Origin: Guyanagaster necrorhizus
Taxonomy: Eukaryota; Basidiomycota; Agaricomycetes; Agaricales; Physalacriaceae
Assembly: GCF_019112545.1 (NCBI RefSeq)
Contig: NW_025064884.1
Coordinates: 1,982,040 to 2,006,301, forward strand
DNA: 24,262 bases
Direction: 5' to 3'
Both the position numbers and the translations under genes were made by a program. Shown one piece after another: positions 1-9,980 of this stretch. The notes under the pieces are model-generated. The model was given only the letters and a program-made list of their open reading frames with translations. It searched no databases and was not told the origin of the DNA. Every line of letters begins with the position of its first letter. Position 1 is the first letter of the stretch.

Positions 1-1057
1 GGGATATGTTATCTGCCACTTCGTCTAGTTGGGGGTTCCACCATGGTCGTGCCTTGGGGCTCGGTTTTCTGCGGGGTATTGTCTCCTCTGCCGCTGCTTC
101 CATTGCGTCCATTATCGCATTTGCTGCATTGTCTAATTCCTCTGTAGATGGTATTCTTGAAGTATCAGCAATTCGTTTGACAGTGTCATGGTACTTAGCT
201 ATTTGGGTTAGGTATTCTTCCTTGAATTCCTCTGGTTTTGCTGCCTTGTAATTGAAGCATGTTGCTGTAATGTTCTCGATCTCTATCAGCTCTGGGTCTA
301 CCGTCCAGACGATAGGGAAATGGTCTGAGCCATATGACTTGCTGTAGTCTATGGCCCACTCTTTGATCACTTCCTCTCTTCTCGCCTGCTCGTTAGACCA
401 TGTTAGATCGATTACTGAAGCTTTACCCCGTGTTACAGAGTGCGGCATAAATGTGATCTTTCCCTTCTTGTTGTGTATCGTATATCCCTTTTCTTCGAGC
501 CATTGGACGATCTCTCTGGTCAAAGTTCTACAGTTTCGTATGGTACCGTGTGCCCAAAGTCGGTGGTGGATGTTCCAGTCCCCTGTTATAGTCACTGGGA
601 CTCCCGTGGGGATGTTTAGGTCACGTAGTCGCCATCCGAGGCAGTCGCGTGAAAGATCCGGGTCGTTGTATATGTTGATGAAGACGTATCTTTTTTCTCC
701 GCATGATATGTCCAGTATCTGTACGTCTCGGTGAGATATGATATCTGATCGGACGTTCACCTTGAATTTCCCCCCCTTCTTGATGTATGACATAACTCTT
801 GGTGGGGGGTCATTTCTTCTCAACGATGGGCATGGTAGTAGTGGCGTCCAGTCAGGGTGGCCAACCGGCCCTTGCACTGTTCCATTGGCATCAGCTCCGA
901 TTCTTTCCCAGTTGGGTTCTTGTACTAAGAATATGTCGTAGTCGTTGATGTGTCTGTTGAGAATTGTGTGAATAGTCTCCTTTTTCTTGTTAGCATTTAA
1001 TTGAAAAAACCGTATTCGGTGTGCATTCGGGAGCCTCTGTTGTCTGTCTTGGCTCAT
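1..1057 (-). CDS. LINE ORF2, N-terminal endonuclease/exonuclease/phosphatase (EEP) domain, partial
   Basis: The frame is open from ATG at 1057-1055 to the window edge, about 352 codons without a stop. The translation shows the ordered motifs of an apurinic-type LINE endonuclease: LNANK (Asn near residue 23), LVQEP (Glu near 47), YNDP (near 130), GDWNIHH (Asp/Asn near 160-162), VIDLTW (Asp near 217) and GSDHFPI (Asp-His near 245). All expected catalytic residues are present, so the domain looks functional. In LINEs this domain nicks the target DNA to prime reverse transcription, and the RT domain should follow outside the window. The start codon overlaps the ORF1 stop (ATGA at 1057-1054), which decides the start and suggests coupled termination-reinitiation. 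Only the N-terminal part is visible, so the element as a whole cannot be judged active. Confidence 0.9.
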   Translation of the reverse strand, partial: MSQDRQQRLPNAHRIRFFQLNANKKKETIHTILNRHINDYDIFLVQEPNWERIGADANGTVQGPVGHPDWTPLLPCPSLRRNDPPPRVMSYIKKGGKFKVNVRSDIISHRDVQILDISCGEKRYVFINIYNDPDLSRDCLGWRLRDLNIPTGVPVTITGDWNIHHRLWAHGTIRNCRTLTREIVQWLEEKGYTIHNKKGKITFMPHSVTRGKASVIDLTWSNEQARREEVIKEWAIDYSKSYGSDHFPIVWTVDPELIEIENITATCFNYKAAKPEEFKEEYLTQIAKYHDTVKRIADTSRIPSTEELDNAANAIMDAMEAAAEETIPRRKPSPKARPWWNPQLDEVADNIS

Positions 1058-2373
1058 TGTGAATTTCCGTTTGTGGTCTCGCTGTGTTCGGTCTCATCTG
1101 TGGTGATTTCCATGCTTGTCGCTGCGACTCCTGGGATATGGATTTGGGTGGCGAGAGCCTGGAAGATGTTGGTGCCTGATGTGGCGGGGGGGGCTGTCGA
1201 CATTGGGTTGTTCTCGTCAGATGGTTTTTTCCTGCTTCTCCTATCTTTAGCTGTCTTCCATTCATCGTTTACCCCCTTTTTAGAGGGGCGTGTATTGGTA
1301 CGAATTTCTCCTAGTTTTAATAGGCGTTCAGGGCACCATCTTGCATCTGCAGTGTGTGCATCATCTCGTCCCTCTTTCCCCATGCAGTTAGCACATCGTA
1401 CTATATGGTCGCAGTCTGTCTGTAGTTCGTTGGGGTAGCAGTTGACAGCCTCTGCTTCTATTTTGCATCCGTCGCAGTGTTCGTTATGTTTCTCTTCGGG
1501 ATGTTTCCCTCCACACCGGCGGCAACGTGTTTCGTTCTGGCAGTTGTTCTTCATGTGACCGAAGCTTTGGCAGTTCTGGCAGCGTGGCAGGGGTTTTCTG
1601 TCTGCAAATGGCTTCACTGCTATAGACCGTCCATAGGCTGCGAGATACTTAGCTTTGTGGATCAGATAGTTGTATGCCTCCTCATCTGAGGTGGCAATTT
1701 TAACAGAGGAATATGCTTGCTGCCATAGTTCGCTTTCTGGGCGCACCCATGTTGGCTTGAGTTCAAGAGACAGGTTCTGGAAAATGGGATTGTTAGCTTT
1801 CAGTTCCTCTAAGATTTCATCCGGAGAGTAGATGTGGGTTTCAGCTCCAGGCATGACAAAGTCATATGCTCCTGTTCGGACACCATGTAGCAGCAGTTTC
1901 CCCCATTTGGCAGTTGTCTGCACAATGCATTCCTTTCCTCGGGTGAGGATTGGAGCAATGCGGTCACTAAATCTTAGTAGATCTGTTGCATTCTGGTCAG
2001 TGCGGAGTGTTAAGATGATATTGTCATTTGCATTCCACTTCACCGTGGTTACACAGATGTGTTTCGAGTCGTTGTGTTTTGCAAGTTCCAAGTTTACCTC
2101 TTTCACTAAGGTGAGTGCATCTTTTCGCTCTAGTGGATGTACCTTCTCCCCTGGGAACTGGAATACTAGTCTCGAGTGGTGGTTCGGGTCCATGGGGTTC
2201 ACTGTGGGTGGCTTTTGTGTCGGGTTTTTGCCTTTGTCATTTTTTGTTATGCTAGTGTAAGTTTGGGTCGCATTTGGGGCACCTTGCCGTTTTGGGATGG
2301 CTGGTGTGTTTGCCAGTAGCTGATGGCCTAGATCTCTGATCTCCATTGCAGTCGTTGTTTTCATGTCTGCCAT
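1054..2373 (-). CDS. LINE ORF1, zinc-knuckle gag-like protein (C-terminal segment)
   Basis: The 439-codon ORF runs from ATG at 2373. It has a basic, Pro/Thr-rich start (residues 1-60), a central globular region of about 200 residues, and two zinc-knuckle-like Cys/His clusters. The first is C-X2-C-X4-H-X4-C at residues 265-278 (CQNCQSFGHMKNNC) and the second spans residues 284-300 (CRRCGGKHPEEKHNEHC). LINE ORF1 proteins of this type bind the element RNA and form the ribonucleoprotein particle. The tail is Asn/Thr/Glu-rich. The frame upstream of the ATG is the same as that of the preceding ORF, separated only by a TGA at 2388-2386 and four codons, so the two may be one protein. The last codon overlaps the ORF2 start as ATGA. 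Confidence 0.88.
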   Translation of the reverse strand: MADMKTTTAMEIRDLGHQLLANTPAIPKRQGAPNATQTYTSITKNDKGKNPTQKPPTVNPMDPNHHSRLVFQFPGEKVHPLERKDALTLVKEVNLELAKHNDSKHICVTTVKWNANDNIILTLRTDQNATDLLRFSDRIAPILTRGKECIVQTTAKWGKLLLHGVRTGAYDFVMPGAETHIYSPDEILEELKANNPIFQNLSLELKPTWVRPESELWQQAYSSVKIATSDEEAYNYLIHKAKYLAAYGRSIAVKPFADRKPLPRCQNCQSFGHMKNNCQNETRCRRCGGKHPEEKHNEHCDGCKIEAEAVNCYPNELQTDCDHIVRCANCMGKEGRDDAHTADARWCPERLLKLGEIRTNTRPSKKGVNDEWKTAKDRRSRKKPSDENNPMSTAPPATSGTNIFQALATQIHIPGVAATSMEITTDETEHSETTNGNSQ

Positions 2374-2385
2374 GGCTCGTTCAAG

Positions 2386-3117
2386 TCATTCTGCAATCTT
2401 CTGTGTTGTTTCTAGAGCCTTCACCATCTTCTCTGGTTGGTAGTTCGGTTCCCCTGTCAATAGGTTCAGTAGTTGTCGGGTTTTCTCGATAGTCATCCTT
2501 GGGATGTCCTGGTGGTCAGTCTTAAGTCGGTGTGCACATCCCAGAGCTTCGTCTATGGCTCTCTTGAGTGCTTGTGGTCCCTCTAGGCTCTGTATGCTGT
2601 TCCAACTGTTATTGGGAATGTACTGTATTGTGTCGTCATGGTCACCGAGCATCTGGTCATCGTTGTCCTCCTCCAGGTCTTCATCAATTGATTCTATTGT
2701 TATGGTCTCCACGGGTTCCGGGCGGCCCGAGAACACGTCCTCGGTTGTGTCCGATCCCAACAGGGTCACATGGTGTTGGTTTTCGATGTGGCCACGGGTG
2801 TTCGGATTCGGGGTGGGGGATCTATTTCTATCATCAGTGGTGCTTCTTCCTTGACGTGCGGTGTTAGATGGGTATGGGGTGGTACCGTGTTGGTGCCTAC
2901 TTCCAGGATCCTTCTGGATCCCACGAGCTCTCTGTCCAGCTGTTGAATCGAGGCTGCCCTTTTTCTTGGTTGGGCTGAGGAATTTCGGGATGGAAGGGAT
3001 TAGTTTTCTGTGTTTTTGGGGGGTTTTAGATGGTGATTGGGGGTTGCTTTCGCTCATTTTGTGCTTACTTCGACCTCTATGTTCACCTATCCGGCTTTCA
3101 TCCGCCTCTAATGGCAT
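2386..3117 (-). CDS. LINE ORF1, N-terminal segment (in frame with the zinc-knuckle ORF, split by TGA)
   Basis: The frame is open from about 3144, and the first good ATG is at 3117-3115 (MPLEADES); a second is at 3057-3055 (MSESNPQS). The product is about 240 residues. It begins with a basic, Ser/Pro/Lys-rich stretch, followed by a very acidic patch (IDEDLEEDNDDQML) and a predicted helical C-terminus (LKRAIDEALGCAHRLK) reminiscent of a coiled-coil or multimerisation segment. No enzymatic motif is visible. It ends at TGA 2388-2386, but the same frame continues through LERAMADMK into the next ORF. The simplest reading is a single ORF1 of about 690 residues interrupted by one nonsense codon (possibly CGA to TGA). 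Programmed readthrough or reinitiation at the ATG 12 nt downstream are alternatives, because the surrounding LINE is otherwise open. Confidence 0.72.
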   Translation of the reverse strand: MPLEADESRIGEHRGRSKHKMSESNPQSPSKTPQKHRKLIPSIPKFLSPTKKKGSLDSTAGQRARGIQKDPGSRHQHGTTPYPSNTARQGRSTTDDRNRSPTPNPNTRGHIENQHHVTLLGSDTTEDVFSGRPEPVETITIESIDEDLEEDNDDQMLGDHDDTIQYIPNNSWNSIQSLEGPQALKRAIDEALGCAHRLKTDHQDIPRMTIEKTRQLLNLLTGEPNYQPEKMVKALETTQKIAE

Positions 3118-3140
3118 GGGAAATCTGATGGTGATGGCAA

Positions 3141-4352
3141 TCAAGAGTAAAGAAGGACTTGTACCTTATTGACTTGACTTGGAACCACCACTGTCCTTAC
3201 TCTATACGACGGAATATACCCTTCCTTCGGATCCAATATGCCTTCCTCCGAATCGCCAGCATCTAAATTCCAACAGGAGAGGCCAAAGGAACACATCAAT
3301 CTGGCCTCCACTGCCTCAGCCTGAGCAGCATGGATCCTATCCAACATCATGTTGCCTCCCTTCACTACTACACTGACCACGACGTTAGCGATCATAACTG
3401 CAATGACAGCTGCAAAGAAAAAGAGCTGGAAAATGAGTGCATGGCATGCTTTTTGAGCTCTAGTTGAGACAGCATCAACAGGAATAGTCATGTGTGAAAT
3501 TACCCATATAAGCAGAAGCCAGACAGGACTCAAAACAAAGGCACCCAGCATGCAAGCTCTGAAGAATTCAGAGTAATCCATCAGGGAAGGGACAGGCAAA
3601 ATGATGAAATATCTAAAAGTAGAAAATGTTGTGACTGAGAATATGTACAAGATCCAGAGCATGAGCATATTGAGGAGCATAGTACTATAGTAGATCCACT
3701 TTACTGACTGTGGTGAGCAAGAATAGATCACTGCTGTATGTTTAATGAAGGAGCAAAAATTCCACAATATGTCAAAGAATGTTGAATCTGAGATGAGGGG
3801 TGATACTGTTGATGGTGCTGGGACACTCATGTTGAGGTTGGGAATCCCTTGCATTCCAGGATCCAGGTTCATCAGTGGGACAAATTGTTGCACATAGAAT
3901 CCATAGTCCATTGTGCTTTAGACTGCACTGTAAAGAGATTAGGATACTTGTAGGACCCAATAGATAGAGAACCTATATCTGAAAGCAGTGATGAGAGTCA
4001 GGCCTAAGGGATGATGCTGAGGCATGAGGCCTTCATAGGATTCAAGAGGTCCATTTTCATGAGCCAGTGCAATCTGAACAATAGAGAACATTTCCAGCTC
4101 CATTGATGTGGTTGTCAATAACCATGATGGAGAAGACAAGACCATAAGCACTCAAAAGGCTTCCTTTGCAAGTATCCAAGAGCTGTATTTCTGGCTCTCT
4201 GTTCACAGGTATTGCTATGGAACATATTAAATACCAGAGAAGCCAGACATATCAAGAAACAACAAGGAACACAGGAAAGAACCAGATGTGACTGTAACAA
4301 CAAATTATGACCATTAAGATGCCAGTCATAGCCTTTCCCACATGTAAAGATG
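3141..4352 (-). pseudogene. Multi-pass membrane protein gene remnant, 3' part (unknown family)
   Basis: The main open segment is 3911-3141 (256 codons, starting MDYGFYVQQF). It has at least three strongly hydrophobic stretches: around MLLNMLMLWILYIF, ACMLGAFVLSPVWLLLIW and LIFQLFFFAAVIAVMIANVV, each long enough for a membrane helix. Further upstream, 4151-3939 and 4303-4115 hold open segments in other frames with another hydrophobic run (CVPCCFLICLASLVF). Candidate splice signals lie between them, for example a GTATCC donor near 3950 and a CTTTACAG acceptor just downstream, so this looks like exons of a spliced host gene. I do not recognise the family. Left of about 3400 the DNA keeps CpGs; right of it they are nearly absent. 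The exact 3' end and its junction with the LINE near 3150-3200 are uncertain. Confidence 0.5.
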
Positions 4353-4816
4353 TGTTATGATTTTCTCTTCTTTTGCCTGAATCAACCCCTATTTATGCTT
4401 AGTCAGGGCACTAGAGCAAGCACTTAAGACAGTGAGACAAGGCTTAGTCATCACAACTAGCCAAGTCCATCATTGTCTTTCGATGTAATGATGCTGCTTG
4501 ACAATGCATAATTGATCTTTTATGTATGGTAGTGACACTCAAGACAAAGAGCATCAGGACAGAGACCTGAACAATAAGTATGTAGTATTATTAGCAGACC
4601 CTGTACAGTATTTAAGGAGCTCACCCTCACTGATACACCTCAGCTTCAAGCTAAAGTTTATACATCCTCATTCTACTCTTGTGCTAATCACACAAAGCCT
4701 TGAAGCACAGAGAATCAACAAAACAACACATAAAGTGGACTCTGATGGAAGGCTCAAATGCAAAGCCACATTAGTTTATCACATGTTAGTTGATCACATA
4801 TAGCTTAAGCCTAACA
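4353..4816 (+). repeat. Solo LTR, Gypsy type, related to the Gypsy-1 LTR, with 5-bp TSD
   Basis: The repeat starts TGTTATGATTTTC and ends GCCTAACA. The start and the promoter region match the Gypsy-1 LTR (10559-11062 and 18559-19075). A direct 5-bp duplication, agatg, flanks it at 4348-4352 and 4817-4821, so it is a complete LTR left by recombination between the two LTRs of a former element. It has a TATA-like TATTTAA at 4609-4615 and, 33 nt downstream, a probable transcript start in CCTCAGCTTCAAGCTAAAG (4638-4656). The same layout is seen in Gypsy-1, but the first transcribed bases differ. CpG is almost absent (one at about 4480). There is no coding content; the hydrophilic ORF at 4522-4803 is chance. 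Confidence 0.88.
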
Positions 4817-4978
4817 AGATGTTGTGCTGAAGGTGTTGGAAGTGAAGTTGAAGTCAGTGGTGGTTGGAGTTCAAGAGCTGGCTCACCATGCTTAGGTGAT
4901 GGAACTCTCATGTATGGGCAATAAATGCACATAAATCATGGTGTTAAAATGGCAGAAGATATAATGGGACCCAGAGTT
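4817..4978 (-). pseudogene. Short host DNA segment between two solo LTRs
   Basis: The segment is 162 bp, including one copy each of the agatg and gagtt duplications. Read on the minus strand it is open for about 40 codons with a Pro/Ser/Thr-rich sequence (for example PYMRVPSPKHGEPALELQ) and then runs toward the 4352 host segment. This fits a short coding or intronic piece of the same broken membrane-protein gene, but no family or splice structure can be fixed. Confidence 0.3.
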
Positions 4979-5243
4979 TGTTGGAGGATATCTGTATGTA
5001 TATCCATACTATTACTCTTTTGATCATCACCTGCTCTCCTTTGATTATCACCTATTCTTACTTACTATATATATATGCACTCTGTTATTATCTGATCACC
5101 TATATAGCTTGGCTATAAAAATCCATATACCTCAGTCATTTCACCTATGTTGTGCCTGACTGAGATATGTGTACTATTATTGTGCTCTTTACTATATCAC
5201 TCACACTCCTTCATAGATCATTACTTATATTTTTCTGTTATTA
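4979..5243 (+). repeat. Probable solo LTR, 265 bp, with gagtt duplication
   Basis: The segment begins TGTTGGAGGATATCTG. It contains pyrimidine-rich tracts and a TATA-like GCTATAAAAATCC near 5112-5124, followed by the short repeated phrase tatacctcag. The 5-mer gagtt directly flanks it at 4974-4978 and 5244-5248. Its last bases are TTA rather than the expected CA, which could be a C-to-T change in keeping with the decay of the whole region. It resembles a Copia-type LTR in size and first bases, but it does not match either Copia element here along its length. No internal sequence is left. The orientation is inferred from the TATA position. Confidence 0.5.
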
Positions 5244-5262
5244 GAGTTTACATAGTACAGAA

Positions 5263-5587
5263 TGTTGGAGTTAACAAGGTAGGAGTGCAGACATGGTAAA
5301 CAAGGAAAAATGTTTCAGAAGAGAATGGATGCTAGGATAAAATATTATAACATTAATCTCAGCATTATAGTTGAAAGCTGTGTTATTTACCTAGAATAAA
5401 ACATCATAACATTACTATATAGGTGATAAGTAAATATGGTCAAGGATAGATATGTATAGAAGATACTCACATCTCAGTGTTATGGTTGAAAGCTGAGATG
5501 TGTGGAATGGTGTGACATGCTGAAAAAGGAAGGAATATCAAATAGGTAAGTGAATGTGTGCATATCATACTATTTCTATGTCTAACA
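5263..5587 (-). repeat. Copia-1 3' LTR (left copy)
   Basis: The copy is 325 bp, TGTTGGAG...TCTAACA on the plus strand. It aligns end to end without gaps to 9981-10305. At about six places this copy has TG where the other has CA, or the reverse, for example CA at 5275-5276 against TG at 9993-9994. In the element's own direction it begins TGTTAGA and ends CCAACA. Confidence 0.95.
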
Positions 5588-5596
5588 CTCTCCCTT
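5588..5596 (-). promoter_or_regulatory. Copia-1 polypurine tract
   Basis: Read on the minus strand, a purine run AAGGGAGAG lies directly before the 3' LTR start TGTTAGA. This is the position and composition expected of the plus-strand DNA primer of an LTR retrotransposon. It lies 18 nt downstream of the polyprotein stop. Confidence 0.8.
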
Positions 5597-5614
5597 GAAA
5601 TATAAATGGTTTGC

Positions 5615-8600
5615 TTACATGACACCCAGTGCCTCTGCAAACTTCTTGAATTTTGGACAAGCCAATAGTTTCATGAGGATATCAGCAACCATGTTATCAG
5701 TTGGGCAGTATATCAGTCTGATGTGGTCTTGCTTGATGGTTTGCTGAATGAAATAGTACCAAACTCCAATATGTTTCATTCATTCATGGAATACTGAATC
5801 CTTGGCAATAGAAAGTGCATTTTGACTATCAGAGAAGAGGATAGTAGAGTTTGTTGAGTAAATGAAAGGGTTTGCAATAAAGATGGAGAGCTCTGAGAGG
5901 AGTTTGTGAAGCCATATCATGTTCTTTGATGCTGGTGTGAGTCCAACATATTCTGATTCACCAGTGGAGACAGTAACAATTGATTGCTTTCTTGATGTCC
6001 ATATAACAGCACCTTGACCTATAAATAGAACAAATCCAGATATAGACTTTTGCCTAGGCTAGTTGGTGTATGCTGCATCATGATAGCCCTTAAAACTGAT
6101 GCCAGGACCACCAATTACAAGCTGTTGATCATGTGTACCCTTGAGATAATGAAGAACTCAAAATCCTGCTTTTAGATGAGTTGAATATGAGTCTTTCATG
6201 AATTGTGATAACACTGATACTAGATAGCTGATTTCAGGATGAGATCCAACTGTGATATACATGAGAGACCCTAGCAGCTCACAATAGAGTGCTTTTTCAC
6301 ATAGTGTAACAGATTCCATGGATATGGAGGGTGAATCTGGGTTTAGATCAAGATTCACTTCTATTAGCATTGCAAATGGTGCCATGTCCTGAACTCCAAA
6401 TTGTTTTGCAATCTGGTCAATGTAGGCTTGCTGTCCAATGCTAATGGTGCACCTTTCCCAGTTCTGAGTGATATGCATCTCTAAGAGCCAATGTATGCAT
6501 TCAAGATCAACTAGCTCAAAATGTGAGCCTATTTCTCATTTGAATCAGTCTGATTTATTTTGGGAGTCTGCAATAATAGTGAAATCATCTGTGGCAACTG
6601 TGACAATAGTATATTTGGTTTCTGATTTGATCTGATAGAAAACAGCCTCATCTGCATTGCTGATGGTGAATTCTAGAGAGATTATTGTTGTCTTCAGAAT
6701 CTGGTACCAGCCATGTTCTGCTTGTCTTATGCCATACAAATATTTGCACAGCTTGGCATAAGTGTTCTGGCCTTTGAGATGTTCCAGAATTGTGAAGAAT
6801 TCTTCATATCTGTTTGGGAACTTGATATAGATTTCTTCAGTGATGTCAGCATGCAAATATGCATTTTTGATATCAGCTTGGTCTATAATTGCATTTCAAG
6901 AGGTGGTCATAGAGAGTAGGATGTGGAGAGTGAGAAGATGGACAACTGGAGCATAGGTGTCAAAGTAATCAATGTCTTAGATCTGAGAGATTCTTTGGGC
7001 TACAAAACAGGACTTAGCCTTTTCAGGCTCACCAGTTTTGTTTTGTTTGATTCAGTAGACAAACCTTGTACTCACAATGTTTGCATCTGTGGGAACATCT
7101 TCTTTTTTCATCATCTCCCATGCTTTCTTCTTCTTGCACTGCTTTATCTCTGCAAGCATTAACTCATGCCATTCCCCTTCATCAGAACCACTCAGTGCCT
7201 TCTTCATGGTTACTGATTTGACATCCACCATCATAGCATAGTCAACTAGTGAGTAGCTGTCTGGTTCATCATCATCATCTGATTCTGACTCATCTTCAAG
7301 TGCTGTTGCTGCAATTTCAGCTGTGATGGAATATTTGCACAAGTCTGGAGGTATAAGTTGACCAGGTTTTGGGGCTGCAGATTGCTTAGAGCAGCTGAGT
7401 TGAGAGATAGGATCAGATTCTATGTCTGTGAGTGGAGATTCAGGATGCTTTGGATGAGTTTCTGTGAGTGATTCATCTGGCAGGTTTTTGAAGAGTTTAG
7501 AAGTGGTTGATGACTTTGGAACAATAGAGTCAGTATCTTCATTCTCCCCCTTGACTATGAATGGTTCCAGAGTCAGGTCATTCTTGTTGAAGTATATATT
7601 ATGTTCAATGCTGACTTTTTGCTTTTTGGGCCAGTAAACTCTCCAGCCCTTGGCTTCAGTATCAATACCCACAAAGCAAGTTTTGATAGTATGCTCTCCA
7701 AGCTTCTCTGATGCCTTTACTTGGATCCAGCATTAGCATCCCCATGGGTGAAGACCTGAGATGTTAGGCTTTCTACTGGTTGCCATCTCAAATAGGGTTT
7801 TTCCTGATGGCATCACTTTTATTGAAGTGCAGTTATAGATCCATTCAGCATGCTAGTGAGCTTTAGCCCAGAGGTATTTTGGTAACTCTGAACTGATTAA
7901 GAAAGCTCTAGTCATGTTCATCATGTAGCCATTTGAATGTTTGGCAATCCCATTCAACTGTGGGGAATCATGTATATTTAGGTGTCAAACAGTCCTCTTT
8001 GATTTGAGGTGCTGACTAAACTCTTCACTAGTGAATTCTCCCTCTTGATCTGTACCAAGGATTTTGATGATCTCTACACCTCACTGAACCTTGATCCATA
8101 TCTTATAATGTTTATATAATCCAAGAGTATCTGATTTCTTTGATAGATATCCAGATTTCAATTCATGAGTGTGTAGGTCATAGAACATACAGGCATAGCA
8201 GACTTCCTCTAGTGATGCCACAGACATTGGGCCTATCAGATCTCTGACAACCTTGTCACCACTATTTTTGACATATTCATATTAGCCTTGTTTTGGGAAT
8301 GGCTTATGCTTTGCTTTGGCCTTTACACAGCTCTTGCAAAATTCTAGTTTGGAGTTAAGATCAAGCTTGATTCTTTCAATATAGCCATTAATATATATGT
8401 GGCAAAGGGTGATGTGACTTTGGTGACTACAAATATTATATAGCTCAGTGATGTTCACCTTGAGCTTACCTGCCATCATAGCAACATCTGGTTTGGCTGC
8501 TATAGTTTGCTGTGCATTTGAGGTTGAGATTATATATAAGCTATCAGCTTTAGGGATTTTTGCAATGATCTTAGCATCTGGCCATGGTGTGCAGATGTAC

Positions 8601-9958
8601 ATAGTGTGGTTGGAGGATTTGATATGAATGAGAAATCCAGCACAACTGACTTGTGAGAGTGATATAAGAGTGTAGGCTATTTTTGGTGCATAATATGCAT
8701 TTTGAAAACTCACAATAGTGGGTTTCTGTCTCTTTCCCATGGGAAGTGATAGTTGAAGATCCTCTTTTCCTATTGCATAGAAAATTTGGCCATTCACAGC
8801 TTTGATGGGCTTTGGTTCAATTTTGGTATAGTTTTTGAACCTCTGACATTCAGATGAGTATGCTTTTGATGCTTCACAATCTGCTAATGCCATAATGTTC
8901 TCCTGTTTTGCCACATAGACATCACTCTCAGCTCTATAGTCAGATGTACATATCAATGTCATATTCTTGTGATCATTATCATCAGCTATGATGGTGATAA
9001 CATATTCATCATCACTTTTATCAATAGCTGCAGATGCTGACTCTTTTGCCTTTTCCTTTCCTTTAGCTTTATTCTTTTTTGAAGCTGGGCCTTGTTCTGC
9101 CTTTCCACTGCCTTCACACCAACAATCTGCAATGAGATGGCCAGTTTTATCACATGCTGAGTTTGTGCATTTGAGATGAGATCAATCAGGTCTTTTCTTT
9201 GACTTCTCTTCAGAGCTCTGGCCCTTCTCTTTGCTCTGCTATTGAGCAGACATTGTTATGTTTTTGGCAGTAGCCTTCAATGCCATCTTCTCATCCCATT
9301 CTTCATGCAGGGCTGCAACTAGAATGTCTGATGTCAGAGTCTTTTCAGTAAACTTGCTGGCAGCAGAGAGAGTGCAATAGATATGATCATAGGAAGGTGA
9401 AAGTGATTTTTGGATCATTGAAGTGTACTGATTGTCTTCAATCTTTATACTCATCTCTTCAATTTGTTCACAAAGGACTTTTATTTTGGCAAGATGTTCA
9501 TATATATTACCTTCATTAGGGCATGCCATATTTTCAAGCTGAGTAAGGAGATGCTCTTGCATAAGATTGCCTTTGCCAGTCATGACAGCAATAAGCTTCT
9601 TTCAGATGAGAGCAGCTGTTGCCTCACCTTTGATCTCATTGAAAGTAGAATCAGAAATAGCTTTGTAAATAATATTATGCATCTTTGCTTCTTTCTGCTC
9701 ATATTTCTTCAGCTTATCCTCCAGCTTATCTAGATCATTATCTGAGAGTGAATGTGAAAATACAGTATTGAAGGACCAGTAAAAGTTTCTCTTGTGCTTG
9801 ACAGGGTGCAGGGGTATGTGAGTTGTTTCTCAGAGATGCCAGCCAAGGCTCTTGTCCATGAACTTGGTGGTGAGCTTCTCTGAAAATGCTATCCAGTTTG
9901 ATTCATCATCCACAAGCTTTATTGTGTTAACTAGCTTTATTTCAGTTATTATGGACAT
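5615..9958 (-). pseudogene. Copia-1 gag-pol polyprotein, one frame with 17 internal stops
   Basis: A single frame runs from ATG 9958-9956 to TAA 5617-5615, about 1,448 codons and a normal Copia length, with no frameshift. Order: UBN2-type gag (about 9958-9200), a C-X4-C-X4-H-X4-C zinc knuckle (near 9170-9120), protease with its active site now DCEAS instead of D-[ST/C]-G-A (near 8885), GAG-pre-integrase/HHCC ending FCKSCVKAKAK (near 8320), integrase core, RT with TDDF active site (near 6585) and RNase H with GESEY (near 5950). I count 17 in-frame stops: 11 TGA, 3 TAG and 3 TAA. The integrase motif PQ-x-NG-x-A-E reads PQLNGIAK, so the catalytic Glu is Lys (codon 7942-7940). The pattern is point decay by transitions; the gene is dead. 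Confidence 0.93.
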
Positions 9959-9965
9959 GCTGGTA

Positions 9966-9980
9966 GCAGGGCCCATAATC
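9966..9980 (-). promoter_or_regulatory. Copia-1 primer binding site, internal initiator tRNA-Met type
   Basis: Immediately inside the 5' LTR the plus strand reads gcagggcccataatc, and the element strand its complement starting GATTATGGGCCC. This matches the anticodon arm of eukaryotic initiator tRNA-Met (form GGGC[C/T]CATAACC, containing the CAU anticodon), not a tRNA 3' end. Drosophila copia uses the same internal tRNA fragment as primer. One base differs from the equivalent Copia-2 core (T for C). Confidence 0.75.

Larger units (their letters stand above)
1..3170 (-). mobile_element. LINE (non-LTR retrotransposon), 5' portion, truncated by window edge
   Basis: Three minus-strand ORFs follow each other closely: an N-terminal gag-like ORF (3117-2386), a zinc-knuckle gag-like ORF (2373-1054) and an EEP endonuclease ORF (1057 to beyond position 1). 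This is the usual LINE order ORF1 then ORF2, and the reverse transcriptase should lie to the left of the window. No LTR is present. The region is CpG-rich, unlike the DNA to its right, so the copy is probably younger than the other elements. The 5' boundary is uncertain: it lies somewhere between the first ORF (3117) and about 3200, where the reading frame of the neighbouring membrane-protein remnant ends. I saw no convincing target-site duplication because the 3' end is missing. Clade (Tad1-like or other) cannot be assigned without the RT. Confidence 0.85.

Noticed and set aside
1..3172. Plus-strand ORFs at 6-251, 351-734, 1001-1438, 1832-2260, 2504-2854 and 2861-3172
   Set aside because: They are antisense shadows of the LINE ORFs; the minus-strand frames have clear EEP and zinc-knuckle motifs.
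4522..4803. 93-codon plus-strand ORF as a gene
   Set aside because: It lies wholly within the solo LTR at 4353-4816 and has no recognisable motif.
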